Below are positions 17,068 through 25,366 of a DNA stretch of 32,909 nucleotides, in pieces. Origin of the DNA: Bacteroidales bacterium (GTDB taxonomy: Bacteria > Bacteroidota > Bacteroidia > Bacteroidales > Dysgonomonadaceae). The notes under the pieces are model-generated. The model was not told the origin of the DNA. It searched no databases and saw only the letters and a list, made by a program, of their open reading frames with translations. A program made the translations under genes and the position numbers. Numbering within the stretch: position 1 is the stretch's first letter; each line of letters opens with the position of its first letter. The DNA lies in assembly GCA_012837345.1 (NCBI GenBank), contig DURL01000035.1, positions 1 to 32,909 on the forward strand. The letters are read 5' to 3'.

Positions 17068-18282
17068 TTAACCTTTCAATGATGCGGTTGCACGCTTCGC
17101 ACGCCGTTTGATGTTGGCATCGATCACGTAGAAGTCGATGAGCGGTGCAAAGGCGTTGATCAGCAGGATCGCCAGCATCATCCCCTCCGGATAGCCGGGG
17201 TTGAAGACACGGATGGCAACCGCCACCAGCCCAATCAGGAATCCAAAGATCCATTTTCCTTTCTCCGTGCGGGCCGATGTCACCGGATCGGTAGCCATGA
17301 AGACGGCACCAAAGGCGAAGCCGCCCAGCAGGAAGTGATAGTAGAAGGGCATCTCCATCATGGCATTCTGTGCAAAAGCATTTACCAGCAAGACACCCAC
17401 AGCACCGCCCACAAAGACGGAGAGCATGGTCTTCCAGCTGCCCACGCCGGTGGCGATCAGGATCAGCGCACCCAGGAGGATGGCGAAGGTGGATACCTCA
17501 CCCACCGACCCGGGGATGAATCCGAAGAACATATCACTGATGGAGAGTGGATTGCCGGTGATACCGTGGAAGGTGAACTCACCGAAGCTGCCTGCATCGG
17601 TGGTGGCGATCTGTCCCAACGGTGTGGCACCCGAGTATCCGTCGATCACCGTACCCTTGCCCATACCGAAGGTGTCTGCCGTGCGTACCCATACCTGGTC
17701 ACCCGACATCTTGGAGGGATAGGAGAAGAAGAGGAAGGCACGCGCGATGAGCGCCACGTTGAAGATATTGTATCCGGTACCGCCGAACACCTCCTTGGCG
17801 AAGATCACCGAGAAGGCGGTGGCCACCGCGACCATCCAGAGGGGTGTGTCGATGGGTACGATCATCGGGATCAGCATCCCGGAGACCAGGAACCCTTCGG
17901 CCACCTCTTCCTTTTTCACCTGTGCCATGGCAAACTCGATGCCGAGGCCCACCACATAGGAGACCACGATCAGCGGCAGCATGGCGATCAGCCCGTAGTG
18001 AAAGTTGTTGAGCAACGACATCTCCTGACCGATGGCCATGTAGTGTTGCAGCCCCACGTTGTACATGCCCACCAGCAGTGCCGGCACCAGTGCCAGGATC
18101 ACAATGATCATGGTGCGCTTGGAGTCGCGGGCATCGTGGATATGTACACCCGTCCTTGAAGTGGTGTTGGGTACAAACAGAAACGTCTCAACCGCATCGT
18201 AGGTGGAATAGAGCCAGTGCAGCTTTCCCCCCTCTTCGAAATTGGGCTTTATCTTGTCAAGATAGTTTTTTAACGCTTTCAA
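17068..18282 (-). CDS. nqrB: Na+-translocating NADH:quinone reductase subunit B
   Basis: Largest membrane subunit, holding a covalent FMN and riboflavin and forming the main sodium path and quinone site. The 404-residue protein is highly hydrophobic, with the flavinylation motif DGYSGAT (Thr220). The start codon appears to be TTG at 18282: the encoded MKALKNYLDKIKPNFEEGGK is the conserved NqrB N-terminus, and there is no ATG close by in frame. It follows nqrA by 42 bp and precedes nqrC by 44 bp. Confidence 0.95.
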   Translation of the reverse strand: MKALKNYLDKIKPNFEEGGKLHWLYSTYDAVETFLFVPNTTSRTGVHIHDARDSKRTMIIVILALVPALLVGMYNVGLQHYMAIGQEMSLLNNFHYGLIAMLPLIVVSYVVGLGIEFAMAQVKKEEVAEGFLVSGMLIPMIVPIDTPLWMVAVATAFSVIFAKEVFGGTGYNIFNVALIARAFLFFSYPSKMSGDQVWVRTADTFGMGKGTVIDGYSGATPLGQIATTDAGSFGEFTFHGITGNPLSISDMFFGFIPGSVGEVSTFAILLGALILIATGVGSWKTMLSVFVGGAVGVLLVNAFAQNAMMEMPFYYHFLLGGFAFGAVFMATDPVTSARTEKGKWIFGFLIGLVAVAIRVFNPGYPEGMMLAILLINAFAPLIDFYVIDANIKRRAKRATASLKG

Positions 18283-18324
18283 AGTTCTATGTTTTAGTTG
18301 TTATTATTCTTCGTTTCCCTCCCG

Positions 18325-19671
18325 TTACTCCATCTCCTTGCGAAGCAGGTCGAGCCCTGTACGGACAATGTGCTGCAACTCCAACTTGGAGGTATCCACA
18401 AACTCGCAGAGGGCGAAATCCTCGGGAGCCACCTCATAGATGCCCAGCGCCTCCATCTTATCGATGTTGAAGGCGATGATCGCCTTGATCAACTGCTCGG
18501 GATAGATATCCATGGGGAACACCTTATCATATTCGTTGGAGACGATGATGGCGCGTGGACCGCCCAGCAGACGGGCATCCATCCGGTAGGCTTTCTTCAA
18601 CGTGGGATAGGTACAACCGGCACTGTAACGCTTGGGTGAGAGCGATGCCCAGCCAAACGCCTCATGTACGTCGTCCCCCTCGGGGATGACCGTCACCTGC
18701 GAGTGGCCTGCACGCAGCACACCCTCCGCGTCGATCTTCTGACCGGTGAGCGGATTGCCGCTGATATATCGAAGTGAGATCCCTTCAGTCACATTGTTCT
18801 GGAAGAGCTGCTTCAGCTGGCTACCGATCACCATCTTCCAGTAACCGGTCTGTTTCACCTCCGAGCCGGTAAGGGCCACGACGCGCGTCAGGTCCACCGT
18901 ACCCTTGTTGAAGAGACGACCGATAATGGCTACATCGGGGGCGGTGAGTGTCCATACGGTCTCACCGCGGTTCACCGGTTTGAGGTGGTTGATCTGCACA
19001 CCTACGTTGCCAGCCGGATGGGGACCTTCAAACTCGTTGATCACAACGTTCTTCGCCTCACGCAACCCCTTGTTGCTGCTCTTTGGGCTGATGGAAAGGA
19101 ACACCTTCCCGGCAGTAAGCTTTGCCAGTGCATCGAATCCGGCCTGCAGATCAGCTTCCTGTCCCTGCAAGATGAAATCGTAGCTGGGTGCCAGCGGAGC
19201 GCTGTCGAAGCCTGTGACGAAGATGTCGCGCGGTGCCTTGTCGGGAGCAGCCACCACATCATAGGGGCGCTGCCTGATCAGAAACCAGATGCCGGCGTCG
19301 AGGATCGACTGCTTCACCTCCTCAGCCGAGAGGGCGGCCGGCTTCTTACTGCCAAAATCAACATAGTCGGTGGTTTCATCTACCTTCACCTCGATGTAGA
19401 GGATACGGCGCTTCTCACCACGTTCAATGTTGGTCACCACACCACTCACCGGTGAGGCAAAAAGCATTTCGGGATGGGTCTTATCGTAGAAGAGCGGCGC
19501 ACCGGCCTTCACGCTTTCCCCCGTCTTGACGGTTAACTTGGGAGTGATGCCCGGAAAATCTTCGGGACAGATCCGCACGACCTCGCTTGTCACGGTGCCG
19601 CACAATGTCTCCTCACACTCACCCAACAAAGGGATCCGCAAGCCTTTCTTAATTTTAATTCGATTAGCCAT
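18325..19671 (-). CDS. nqrA: Na+-translocating NADH:quinone reductase subunit A
   Basis: Peripheral cytoplasmic subunit of Na+-NQR that packs on NqrB at the quinone region. The 448 residues open with IKIKKGLRIPLLGECEET and show the family blocks GITPKLTVKTGESVKAGAPLFYDK, GPHPAGNVGVQINHLKPV near 214 and the PTLKKAYRMDARLLGGPRAIIVSNEYDKVFPMDIYPEQL stretch. Length is standard. It is the first gene of the six-gene operon, with a good Bacteroidota promoter about 110 bp upstream. Confidence 0.96.
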   Translation of the reverse strand: MANRIKIKKGLRIPLLGECEETLCGTVTSEVVRICPEDFPGITPKLTVKTGESVKAGAPLFYDKTHPEMLFASPVSGVVTNIERGEKRRILYIEVKVDETTDYVDFGSKKPAALSAEEVKQSILDAGIWFLIRQRPYDVVAAPDKAPRDIFVTGFDSAPLAPSYDFILQGQEADLQAGFDALAKLTAGKVFLSISPKSSNKGLREAKNVVINEFEGPHPAGNVGVQINHLKPVNRGETVWTLTAPDVAIIGRLFNKGTVDLTRVVALTGSEVKQTGYWKMVIGSQLKQLFQNNVTEGISLRYISGNPLTGQKIDAEGVLRAGHSQVTVIPEGDDVHEAFGWASLSPKRYSAGCTYPTLKKAYRMDARLLGGPRAIIVSNEYDKVFPMDIYPEQLIKAIIAFNIDKMEALGIYEVAPEDFALCEFVDTSKLELQHIVRTGLDLLRKEME

Positions 19672-19782
19672 ATAGTTGTGTAATAAGTTACCTTGTAGAG
19701 ATCTTTTTGAGTAACCAATTGTCTATCAAAAGGTTTTTAGTTAGCTGTGTATGAACTCGGGAACTGTGTCCCTGTATGTGCG

Positions 19783-19790
19783 CAAAGATA
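19783..19790 (-). promoter_or_regulatory. -7 box of the nqr operon promoter
   Basis: TATCTTTG on the minus strand exactly matches TAnnTTTG. A TTTG lies 17 nt further upstream, slightly short of the usual 19-21. Transcription would start near 19778, leaving about a 105-nt leader before nqrA. The leader has a small GGGA/TCCC hairpin but no reading frame or terminator that I can argue for. Confidence 0.7.
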
Positions 19791-19882
19791 CATCTTTTGT
19801 CACAAAACAAAGAAGATTCACACTACAAATAGGGAAAAAAATCCATATTAAATCGCTCTCCCGATCCATACCCACCGGATAC

Positions 19883-20650
19883 TTACTTATCCGAAATACC
19901 AGCCATTTCGGGATCAATCATGATGCGACCACAGTATTCACATACGATGATCTTCTTGCCCAGCTTGATGTCCATCTGCTTCTGTGGCGGTATCTTATTG
20001 AAGCATCCGCCGCAGGCACCACGCTGAATGGGCACGATACCCAAACCGTTGCGGGCATTCTTACGAATGCGTTTGAACGCTGCCAGCAGTCTCGGTTCAA
20101 CAGTAGTCTCCGTCTTCTTTGCCTTCTCTCTGATTTTCTCTTCCTGTGCCTTTGTCTCTGAGACGATGTCGTCGAGTTCCTTCTTCTTGTGCTCCAGGTC
20201 GCTTGCCTTATCCTTCAGTAGTTCGTTGGCTGTGGCAATCTGCTCACTGATAGAGGTCATCAGCTGGCCATGCTCACGGATATGCTTCTCGGAGAGTTCA
20301 ATCTCCAGTGTTTCGAACTCGATCTCCTTCGAGAGGTGGTCATACTCCTTACTGTTGCGCACGTTGTCAAGTTGCTTGGTATACTTCTCGATCTTCGCCT
20401 TGCTGGTTTCGATCTTACCCTTCTGCAACTTGCTGTTCTCTTCCAACTGCTTAAGCTCCAGCTCGAAGTTGTTGATGCGGGTCCCCAGCCCCGCAATCTC
20501 ATCGTCCAGGTCGGCTACCTCCAGAGGCAGCTCGCCTCGCAGGGTCTTGATGCGGTCAATCTCGGAGAAGTATGATTGCAGCTTGTAGAGCGACTTCAGC
20601 TTCTCTTCCACGGAAACTTCCTGTTCTGTTGCTTTCTTTTTTGTTGCCAT
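19883..20650 (-). CDS. coiled-coil zinc-ribbon protein (C4 type)
   Basis: Function unknown. The 255 residues form a long alpha-helical coiled coil (about 12-195) rich in Lys and Glu, followed by a C-terminal zinc ribbon with Cys213-x2-Cys216 and Cys237-x2-Cys240. The NSKEYDHLSKEIE segment around 99-111 and the ribbon are typical of a broad bacterial family of putative nucleic-acid or ribosome-associated proteins; that role is not established from sequence. It follows the NIF3-like gene on the same strand, a pairing common in Bacteroidota and other phyla, which suggests a linked function. The start ATG gives MATKKKATEQ. Confidence 0.85.
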   Translation of the reverse strand: MATKKKATEQEVSVEEKLKSLYKLQSYFSEIDRIKTLRGELPLEVADLDDEIAGLGTRINNFELELKQLEENSKLQKGKIETSKAKIEKYTKQLDNVRNSKEYDHLSKEIEFETLEIELSEKHIREHGQLMTSISEQIATANELLKDKASDLEHKKKELDDIVSETKAQEEKIREKAKKTETTVEPRLLAAFKRIRKNARNGLGIVPIQRGACGGCFNKIPPQKQMDIKLGKKIIVCEYCGRIMIDPEMAGISDK

Positions 20651-20670
20651 AAGTAAAAAAAATTTAGACT

Positions 20671-20693
20671 GTTATTGTTGTTATTGTTGTTAT
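20671..20693. repeat. 9-bp tandem repeat in the 5' leader of the zinc-ribbon gene
   Basis: Two and a half copies of GTTATTGTT on the plus strand (AACAATAAC on the transcribed strand), ending about 21 nt from the gene's start codon. Low complexity; no function assigned. Confidence 0.75.
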
Positions 20694-20746
20694 CCTTCCG
20701 GGCATAGGTTGTTATACCATTGCCGATAAAGTGTATCTAACGAAAA

Positions 20747-20784
20747 AATGCAGTAACCAAACGATGAAAAAAACGTTTCGTTAC
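20747..20784 (-). terminator. inverted repeat with U-tract behind the NIF3-like gene
   Basis: On the minus strand, GTAACGAAACG and CGTTTGGTTAC (one G-G mismatch in 11 bp) flank a 10-nt T-rich loop at 20784-20753. A TGCA and then six T follow. This is a plausible intrinsic terminator 43 bp after the NIF3-like stop. It would give the zinc-ribbon gene its own promoter, but I see no TAnnTTTG between, so partial read-through is also possible. Confidence 0.55.
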
Positions 20785-20826
20785 CACATTCACTGTAACT
20801 GCGGGAACTAGTCGGACCGCTTTCTT

Positions 20827-21921
20827 TTACAGGTACTTCACCGGATTCGCGTCGAATGCCGATTTATGGATTACAAAGGTAGGGAATTTTTTCGTAAGCA
20901 GATCGAAAAAGAGTTCTTTTGTGCAGATCTCCGACTCATAATGTCCCACAACCGCCAACAGCAGGCGATCTTCCACGTCGTAGTAGTCGTTGTACTTCGC
21001 CTCACCGGTCACAAAGGCATCGGCACCGTAAGAGACTGCCCGTGGGATCAGGAAAGCGCCTGCCCCACCGCAGATAGCCACATCGCGTATCTCCCGACCC
21101 CGTAGCTTGGTATGGCTGATGGTAGGCAGATTGAATAGATCCTTCAACAGATAGAGGAACTCCTGCTCCGGCATCGGCTCGGGCAGGACCCCCACCACGC
21201 CGCTACCATGCTGTCCCCACTCGTTGGCAATGGGATAGAGGTCATAGACCGGCTCCTCGTAGGGATGCACCGCTAACAGAGCACGCAACACCTCATCCTT
21301 CTTCATCACCGGTACGACTGTTTCTATCCGCACCTCCGGCTCCACATGAAGGGCATCGGTCTCCCCCACGAAGGGATTGGCACCCGCTCCGGGACGAAAT
21401 GTGCCCTCCCCCATGAGGTTGTAGCTGCAGCTGTCGTAGTTGCCTATATGGCCGGCACCGGCGTTGAAGAGTGCATTACGTACGCTTTCCGCATGCTGCA
21501 CCGGAACAGTGGTAACAAACTTGAGGAGTGAATTGTCTTTGGGCTGCAGTATCTTCACGTTCTGCAACTCCAGCATCTCCGCCAGCCTGTAATTCACCCC
21601 TCCCTGCGCATTGTCGAGGTTGGTGTGTGCGGCATAGAGTGCTACATCGTTACGGATGGCCATGATCATGGAGCGCTCCACGTAGTTCCTGCCGGTGAGC
21701 GAACGGAAAGGACGGAAGGCGATGGGGTGATGCGAGATGATCAGGTTGCATCCCAGGGAGATGGCCTCCACCACCACATCTTCAGTCACGTCGATGGCCA
21801 GCAACACACCGGTGGCCTCTCTGTTGAGGTCGCCACACTGCAAGCCGCTATTGTCATACTCCTCCTGCAGTGGCAGCGGTGCCAGCTGCTCAATGGCCTG
21901 AATGATCTCTTTGATGCGCAT
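20827..21921 (-). CDS. NIF3-like dinuclear metal-centre protein
   Basis: Member of the NIF3/YqfO/YbgI family, hexameric rings with two metal ions per subunit; the biological role is unsettled and the label GTP cyclohydrolase I type 2 is often transferred without proof. The 364 residues show metal ligands His64-His65 (ISHHPIAFRP), His99 and Asp103 (AHTNLDNAQGG), and a C-terminal GHYESE motif. The long middle part, with VPVMKKDEVLRALLAVHPYEEPVYDLYP, is the YqfO-type insert domain found in the roughly 370-residue members. Start at 21921 (MRIKEIIQAIEQLAP) is the family start. A -7 box lies 26 bp upstream. Confidence 0.92.
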   Translation of the reverse strand: MRIKEIIQAIEQLAPLPLQEEYDNSGLQCGDLNREATGVLLAIDVTEDVVVEAISLGCNLIISHHPIAFRPFRSLTGRNYVERSMIMAIRNDVALYAAHTNLDNAQGGVNYRLAEMLELQNVKILQPKDNSLLKFVTTVPVQHAESVRNALFNAGAGHIGNYDSCSYNLMGEGTFRPGAGANPFVGETDALHVEPEVRIETVVPVMKKDEVLRALLAVHPYEEPVYDLYPIANEWGQHGSGVVGVLPEPMPEQEFLYLLKDLFNLPTISHTKLRGREIRDVAICGGAGAFLIPRAVSYGADAFVTGEAKYNDYYDVEDRLLLAVVGHYESEICTKELFFDLLTKKFPTFVIHKSAFDANPVKYL

Positions 21922-21946
21922 AGCTCTTCCGGTTTAGTTGTTTCTG

Positions 21947-21954
21947 CAAATATA
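21947..21954 (-). promoter_or_regulatory. -7 box of the NIF3-like gene
   Basis: TATATTTG on the minus strand, an exact TAnnTTTG match, placing the transcription start about 20 nt before the ATG. No TTTG at the proper -33 distance. It is 11 bp from the divergent -7 box of the PNGase gene. Confidence 0.6.
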
Positions 21955-21965
21955 ATGGTTTTTTG

Positions 21966-21973
21966 TATCTTTG
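21966..21973 (+). promoter_or_regulatory. -7 box of the PNGase F-like gene
   Basis: TATCTTTG on the plus strand, an exact TAnnTTTG match in the frequent Bacteroidota context TATCTTTGTGCC. The transcript would begin near 21979, giving a leader of about 38 nt. The -33 region (TTTC at 21941-21944, 21-nt spacing) is one base off TTTG. Confidence 0.68.
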
Positions 21974-22016
21974 TGCCTATTCAAAACCATTCATCTTATC
22001 CAACCACTTGCACCCT

Positions 22017-23255
22017 ATGAAGAAAAAGGCACTCCTCATTTGTATCACACTGGTCACCGTGACAACCCTCACAGGGCAACGAACCCACACACCCGTAGTC
22101 AATGAATTGTTGCACGACACCCCGGTGCTCTTCAACCCGGGCGACTACCCCGACGGGGTGATAGAGAAGGGGGATCTGCTCTACCTGGGGAACGGACGTA
22201 TCGTCTTGAAAAAAGTACAGGTCCCCGATTTTGAAAACTACACCGAAGCAGAGATCACCCTCACCCTGGTATCCAATGGTGATCCCTGGGATAAGTCCGG
22301 CTCCTGCTTCGTCATCCCCGCAGCATCCGATATCACCATGATCGACGTGGCTGCCGGCCGTGCCATCTACCCGCCACACGACACAACACGCTACGAACAG
22401 CTTAGTGGCATCACCGCCAGTGAAGGATACCAGCCAGCGGTAGAGCTGATACGCTTCATGACCCCTTTCGGCGTGGGACACTTCAGCAGCAACGACGACT
22501 CGGTATCGATGCTGCGTCGTCCCATCTTTGTAGATGGGTGGGCAGAAAAGGTGAGTTGGAAGCAGGATATCAGCGACCGGTTGCCGCTGCTGGAGGGTGA
22601 GGCCTGGATAGGTGTTTTCATCGACACCTGGACGAAGGAGGGATACAAGGTGGATCTGAAGCTCTCTTTCACCGAAAGCGCCCTTCCCTGTGACCCCAAA
22701 CCGGAATTACAGGTGGAGCCACTGATCAACACCAACTATTACATCGCACAGAAGCATCCCGACATTTTCTCGCGGCAGGATGTGGTGATACCTTTCAATA
22801 TCCCAACCAATGCGAAGAAAGTGCGGCTGAAATATATCGCAACGGGCCATGGAGGCCACAGCGGAGGCGATGAGTTTCGTCCACAAAAGAACATTCTTTC
22901 TATCGATGGAGATGAGGTGTTGAACTTTACCCCCTGGCGCACCGACTGTGCCTCCTTCCGTCGCTTCAACCCCACTTCCGGTGTATGGCTACAGAAGCGC
23001 ACACAGGCATTCATAGGCCGTAACGGGAAACGGGAGATGAAAGAGATCGAGGAGCCACTGGCGTCATCCGACTTGTCACGCAGCAACTGGTGCCCGGGCA
23101 GCGATGTGCCACCTGTGGAGGTCAACCTGCCGGAGATCACACCGGGGAACCACACCCTCACCATCAGCATTCCACAGTCGACACCCATCGACGAGAACAA
23201 GCTGAACCACTGGCTGGTGTCTGCCTGGCTGGTGTGGGAGACTGATTCAATCTGA
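22017..23255 (+). CDS. secreted PNGase F-like peptide-N-glycanase
   Basis: Probably cleaves the bond between Asn and N-glycans, releasing intact glycans from glycoproteins. The 412 residues begin with a type I signal peptide (KKK, then a hydrophobic stretch to about residue 20), so export is expected; Cys9 is not in a proper lipobox. Similarity to PNGase F is seen as the WDK block (Asp92, equivalent to the catalytic Asp60 of the Elizabethkingia enzyme), IDTWTKEG (Asp203 where PNGase F has Glu118), GHGG..GGDEF (Glu286, likely equivalent to Glu206), and NWCPGSDVPP near 357-366. An additional N-terminal segment (about 25-75) precedes the first lobe. It stands alone between housekeeping genes, with no SusCD pair beside it. 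Substrate is unproven. Confidence 0.82.
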   Translation: MKKKALLICITLVTVTTLTGQRTHTPVVNELLHDTPVLFNPGDYPDGVIEKGDLLYLGNGRIVLKKVQVPDFENYTEAEITLTLVSNGDPWDKSGSCFVIPAASDITMIDVAAGRAIYPPHDTTRYEQLSGITASEGYQPAVELIRFMTPFGVGHFSSNDDSVSMLRRPIFVDGWAEKVSWKQDISDRLPLLEGEAWIGVFIDTWTKEGYKVDLKLSFTESALPCDPKPELQVEPLINTNYYIAQKHPDIFSRQDVVIPFNIPTNAKKVRLKYIATGHGGHSGGDEFRPQKNILSIDGDEVLNFTPWRTDCASFRRFNPTSGVWLQKRTQAFIGRNGKREMKEIEEPLASSDLSRSNWCPGSDVPPVEVNLPEITPGNHTLTISIPQSTPIDENKLNHWLVSAWLVWETDSI

Positions 23256-23278
23256 AGCTTTTTATTTTGTTTGATTGT

Positions 23279-24520
23279 TCAATCCGTATCCTTCAGGATC
23301 AGCCGCAGTGAGTTATTTTTGGTGAAGTAGTTCCAGGCCCAGTTGATAAAGATCACCAGCTTGTTGCGCACACTCAGGATCAGCATCAGGTGGAGGAACA
23401 TCCAGACGAACCAGGCAAAGCGCCCCTTGAACTTCACGAATGGTAGGTCCACCACCGCCTTGTTGCGCCCCACGGTGGCCATGGTCCCCAGGTTACGGTA
23501 CTCATAGGGTTTCAGATCAAAGCGACCGGCATCGATCTTATGCAGGTTTTTTGCAAGGTTCTTCCCCTGCCCGATGGCCACGTTGGCCAGCTGCGGGTGC
23601 CCTTTAGGATATTTCCCGGTCTCCATATAAGCCACATCACCTATTGCATACAGATCATTTGATCCCTCCACCCGGTTGTAACGATCCACCCTGATCCGCC
23701 CCGACCGCAGGATGCTCTCTTCTGGTAACCCGCTAATGAGGTTACCGGTCACTCCGGCAGACCAGATCACGTTGTGCGTGGGGATGGTTTCACCGGTGTT
23801 CAGTGTGACCCTTTCACCGTTGTAATCCTGCACCAGTGTGCCGGTCTTCACGATCACTCCCATGGAGCGAAGATAATTCTCTGAATATTTTTGTGCGAAG
23901 GGACTCATGGCCGCCAGCGTGTGGGGTCCTCCCTCCAGCAGATAGACATGTACCTTCCCGGCATCGATGTTGGGATAATCCTTCGGCAGGATCTCGCGGG
24001 TCATCTCGGCAAAGGCACCCGCCAGCTCCACGCCGGTGGCTCCGCCACCCACAATCACAATGTTGTAGAGCCCCTCCTTGTTCTCCGCATAAAGCAGCTT
24101 CTCAAAATTGTAGAGAATGTAGTTACGTACGTTGATGGCCTGGTAGGTGGACTTCAGCTCCAGTGCATGCTGCTCGGTGGCCGCGTTGCCGAAAAAATTG
24201 GTGCGGGTGCCGGTGGCAATCACCAGATAATCATAGACAAACGGTCCGATATTGGTCTGCACCACCTTTTTTGCTTCATCAACCGCCAACACCTCTGCCA
24301 GACGGATGCGTACATCCCTGCGCTTCTGGAAAATCTTACGGATAGGGAATGAGATGGTAGCCGGCTCTATCTGTGATGCCGCCACCTGGTAAAAGAGCGG
24401 TGGAAACTGGTGATGGTTGATCTTGTCGATCACCATGATGTCATACACTCCCCCGGGGAGGTGATTCACGAACTGCAACCCACCAAAGCCGCAACCCACC
24501 ACAACAATCTTCTTCTTCAT
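23279..24520 (-). CDS. ndh: type II NADH:quinone oxidoreductase (NDH-2)
   Basis: Single-subunit flavoprotein that transfers electrons from NADH to quinone without pumping ions. The 413 residues have two Rossmann motifs, GCGFGGLQ near 9-16 (FAD) and GGGATGVELAG near 163-173 (NADH), then AGVTGN and AIGDVAYMET. The C-terminal region has hydrophobic, amphipathic stretches (WFVWMFLHLMLIL and LVIFINWAWNYF) that would hold it on the inner face of the membrane. It is convergent with the PNGase gene (23-bp gap) and has its own transcription unit. With Nqr it gives the cell a second, non-pumping NADH oxidation route. Confidence 0.93.
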   Translation of the reverse strand: MKKKIVVVGCGFGGLQFVNHLPGGVYDIMVIDKINHHQFPPLFYQVAASQIEPATISFPIRKIFQKRRDVRIRLAEVLAVDEAKKVVQTNIGPFVYDYLVIATGTRTNFFGNAATEQHALELKSTYQAINVRNYILYNFEKLLYAENKEGLYNIVIVGGGATGVELAGAFAEMTREILPKDYPNIDAGKVHVYLLEGGPHTLAAMSPFAQKYSENYLRSMGVIVKTGTLVQDYNGERVTLNTGETIPTHNVIWSAGVTGNLISGLPEESILRSGRIRVDRYNRVEGSNDLYAIGDVAYMETGKYPKGHPQLANVAIGQGKNLAKNLHKIDAGRFDLKPYEYRNLGTMATVGRNKAVVDLPFVKFKGRFAWFVWMFLHLMLILSVRNKLVIFINWAWNYFTKNNSLRLILKDTD

Positions 24521-24576
24521 TGCATGCGATTTTTATGATGAGATGATAAAACATCCCGGAGGAAAAAAAGTTGCAT

Positions 24577-24611
24577 AAAAAAAAAGCGCTACGAATCACT
24601 CGCGGCGCTTT
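24577..24611 (-). terminator. terminator of the ribosomal protein/rpoA operon
   Basis: On the minus strand, a 7-bp stem (AAAGCGC and GCGCTTT) with a 15-nt loop that can add three inner pairs is followed by nine T. It lies about 150 nt after the rplQ stop and about 57 nt before the ndh start, so it separates the two units. Confidence 0.75.
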
Positions 24612-24720
24612 CTTCATGTTTAACATTTTAAAAATCACAGCTCACTGCAATTCAGATCATCGACAGAGGTTGCAGATCTCTATCTGTGTGACAACCGTTC
24701 CTGCAGTGTTTCGATGGGGA

Positions 24721-24744
24721 GGGGTGAAGGGGTCACTTCACCCC
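24721..24744 (-). other. stable hairpin directly behind rplQ
   Basis: Perfect 9-bp GC-rich stem (GGGGTGAAG and CTTCACCCC) with a 6-nt loop, 14 nt after the rplQ stop. It has no U-tract, so it is more likely an mRNA 3'-end stabiliser or pause element than a complete intrinsic terminator. The stretch between it and the U-tract terminator shows no gene. Confidence 0.65.
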
Positions 24745-24758
24745 CCTGGTTGAGGATC

Positions 24759-25358
24759 TTACTCCTCCCCTGTTTTTTCGGCGTCGGCCTGTGCTGCTTC
24801 AGGCTGCGGGAGGTCTTCCTTGAGTGTCTCCTGCACCGGAGCTTCCTCCTTGGCAGTCTCTTTCACGGGAGCTTCCTCCTTCTTCTTCGCCTCTTTTGCC
24901 TTGGACGCATCTGCAGCAGGAGCTGCAGCCGCGGTACCACCCTTTCTGCGTGAACGACGGGTCTTGGCCTTCTTGGCACCGCCATCACCGAGCATGTTTT
25001 CATTGAAGTCAACCAGCTCGATAAAACACATGGCAGCGTTGTCACCCAGACGGAAGCCGGTCTTGATGATCCGGGTATAGCCACCGGGACGATCAGCTAC
25101 TTTCTGCGATACGCTCTGGAACAGCTCCGTTACGGCAGCTTTGCTTTGCAGCAGACTGAATACCTCTCTCCTTGAGTGAGTGGTATCCTCCTTGCTCCTC
25201 GTGATGATCGGCTCCACGAATTTTCTCAATTCCTTGGCTTTGGGAACAGTGGTAAAGATGCGTTTGTGCATGATGAGCGAGGTGGCCATATTGGACAACA
25301 TAGCCCCACGATGCGCAGTCTTACGCCCTAAATGATTAAATTTCTTATTATGTCTCAT
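24759..25358 (-). CDS. rplQ: ribosomal protein bL17 with long charged tail
   Basis: Large-subunit ribosomal protein near the peptide exit tunnel. Residues 1-120 are an ordinary bL17 ([20 protein letters not shown]..., [27 protein letters not shown]). Residues about 121-199 form a low-complexity tail, first basic ([13 protein letters not shown]) and then rich in Ala, Lys, Glu and Pro. E. coli bL17 has 127 residues; Bacteroidota versions often have an extension, but this one is long. It is the last gene of the operon, 8 bp behind rpoA. Confidence 0.96.
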   Translation of the reverse strand: MRHNKKFNHLGRKTAHRGAMLSNMATSLIMHKRIFTTVPKAKELRKFVEPIITRSKEDTTHSRREVFSLLQSKAAVTELFQSVSQKVADRPGGYTRIIKTGFRLGDNAAMCFIELVDFNENMLGDGGAKKAKTRRSRRKGGTAAAAPAADASKAKEAKKKEEAPVKETAKEEAPVQETLKEDLPQPEAAQADAEKTGEE

Positions 25359-25366
25359 TGCAATTG

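Noticed and set aside
22017-22079. Lipoprotein signal on the PNGase F-like protein (Cys9)
   Set aside because: The residue before the Cys is Ile, and Cys9 lies within the hydrophobic core rather than after it, so it is not a lipobox.
23256-23278. Bidirectional terminator between the PNGase gene and ndh
   Set aside because: The 23-bp gap is T-rich but has no inverted repeat.
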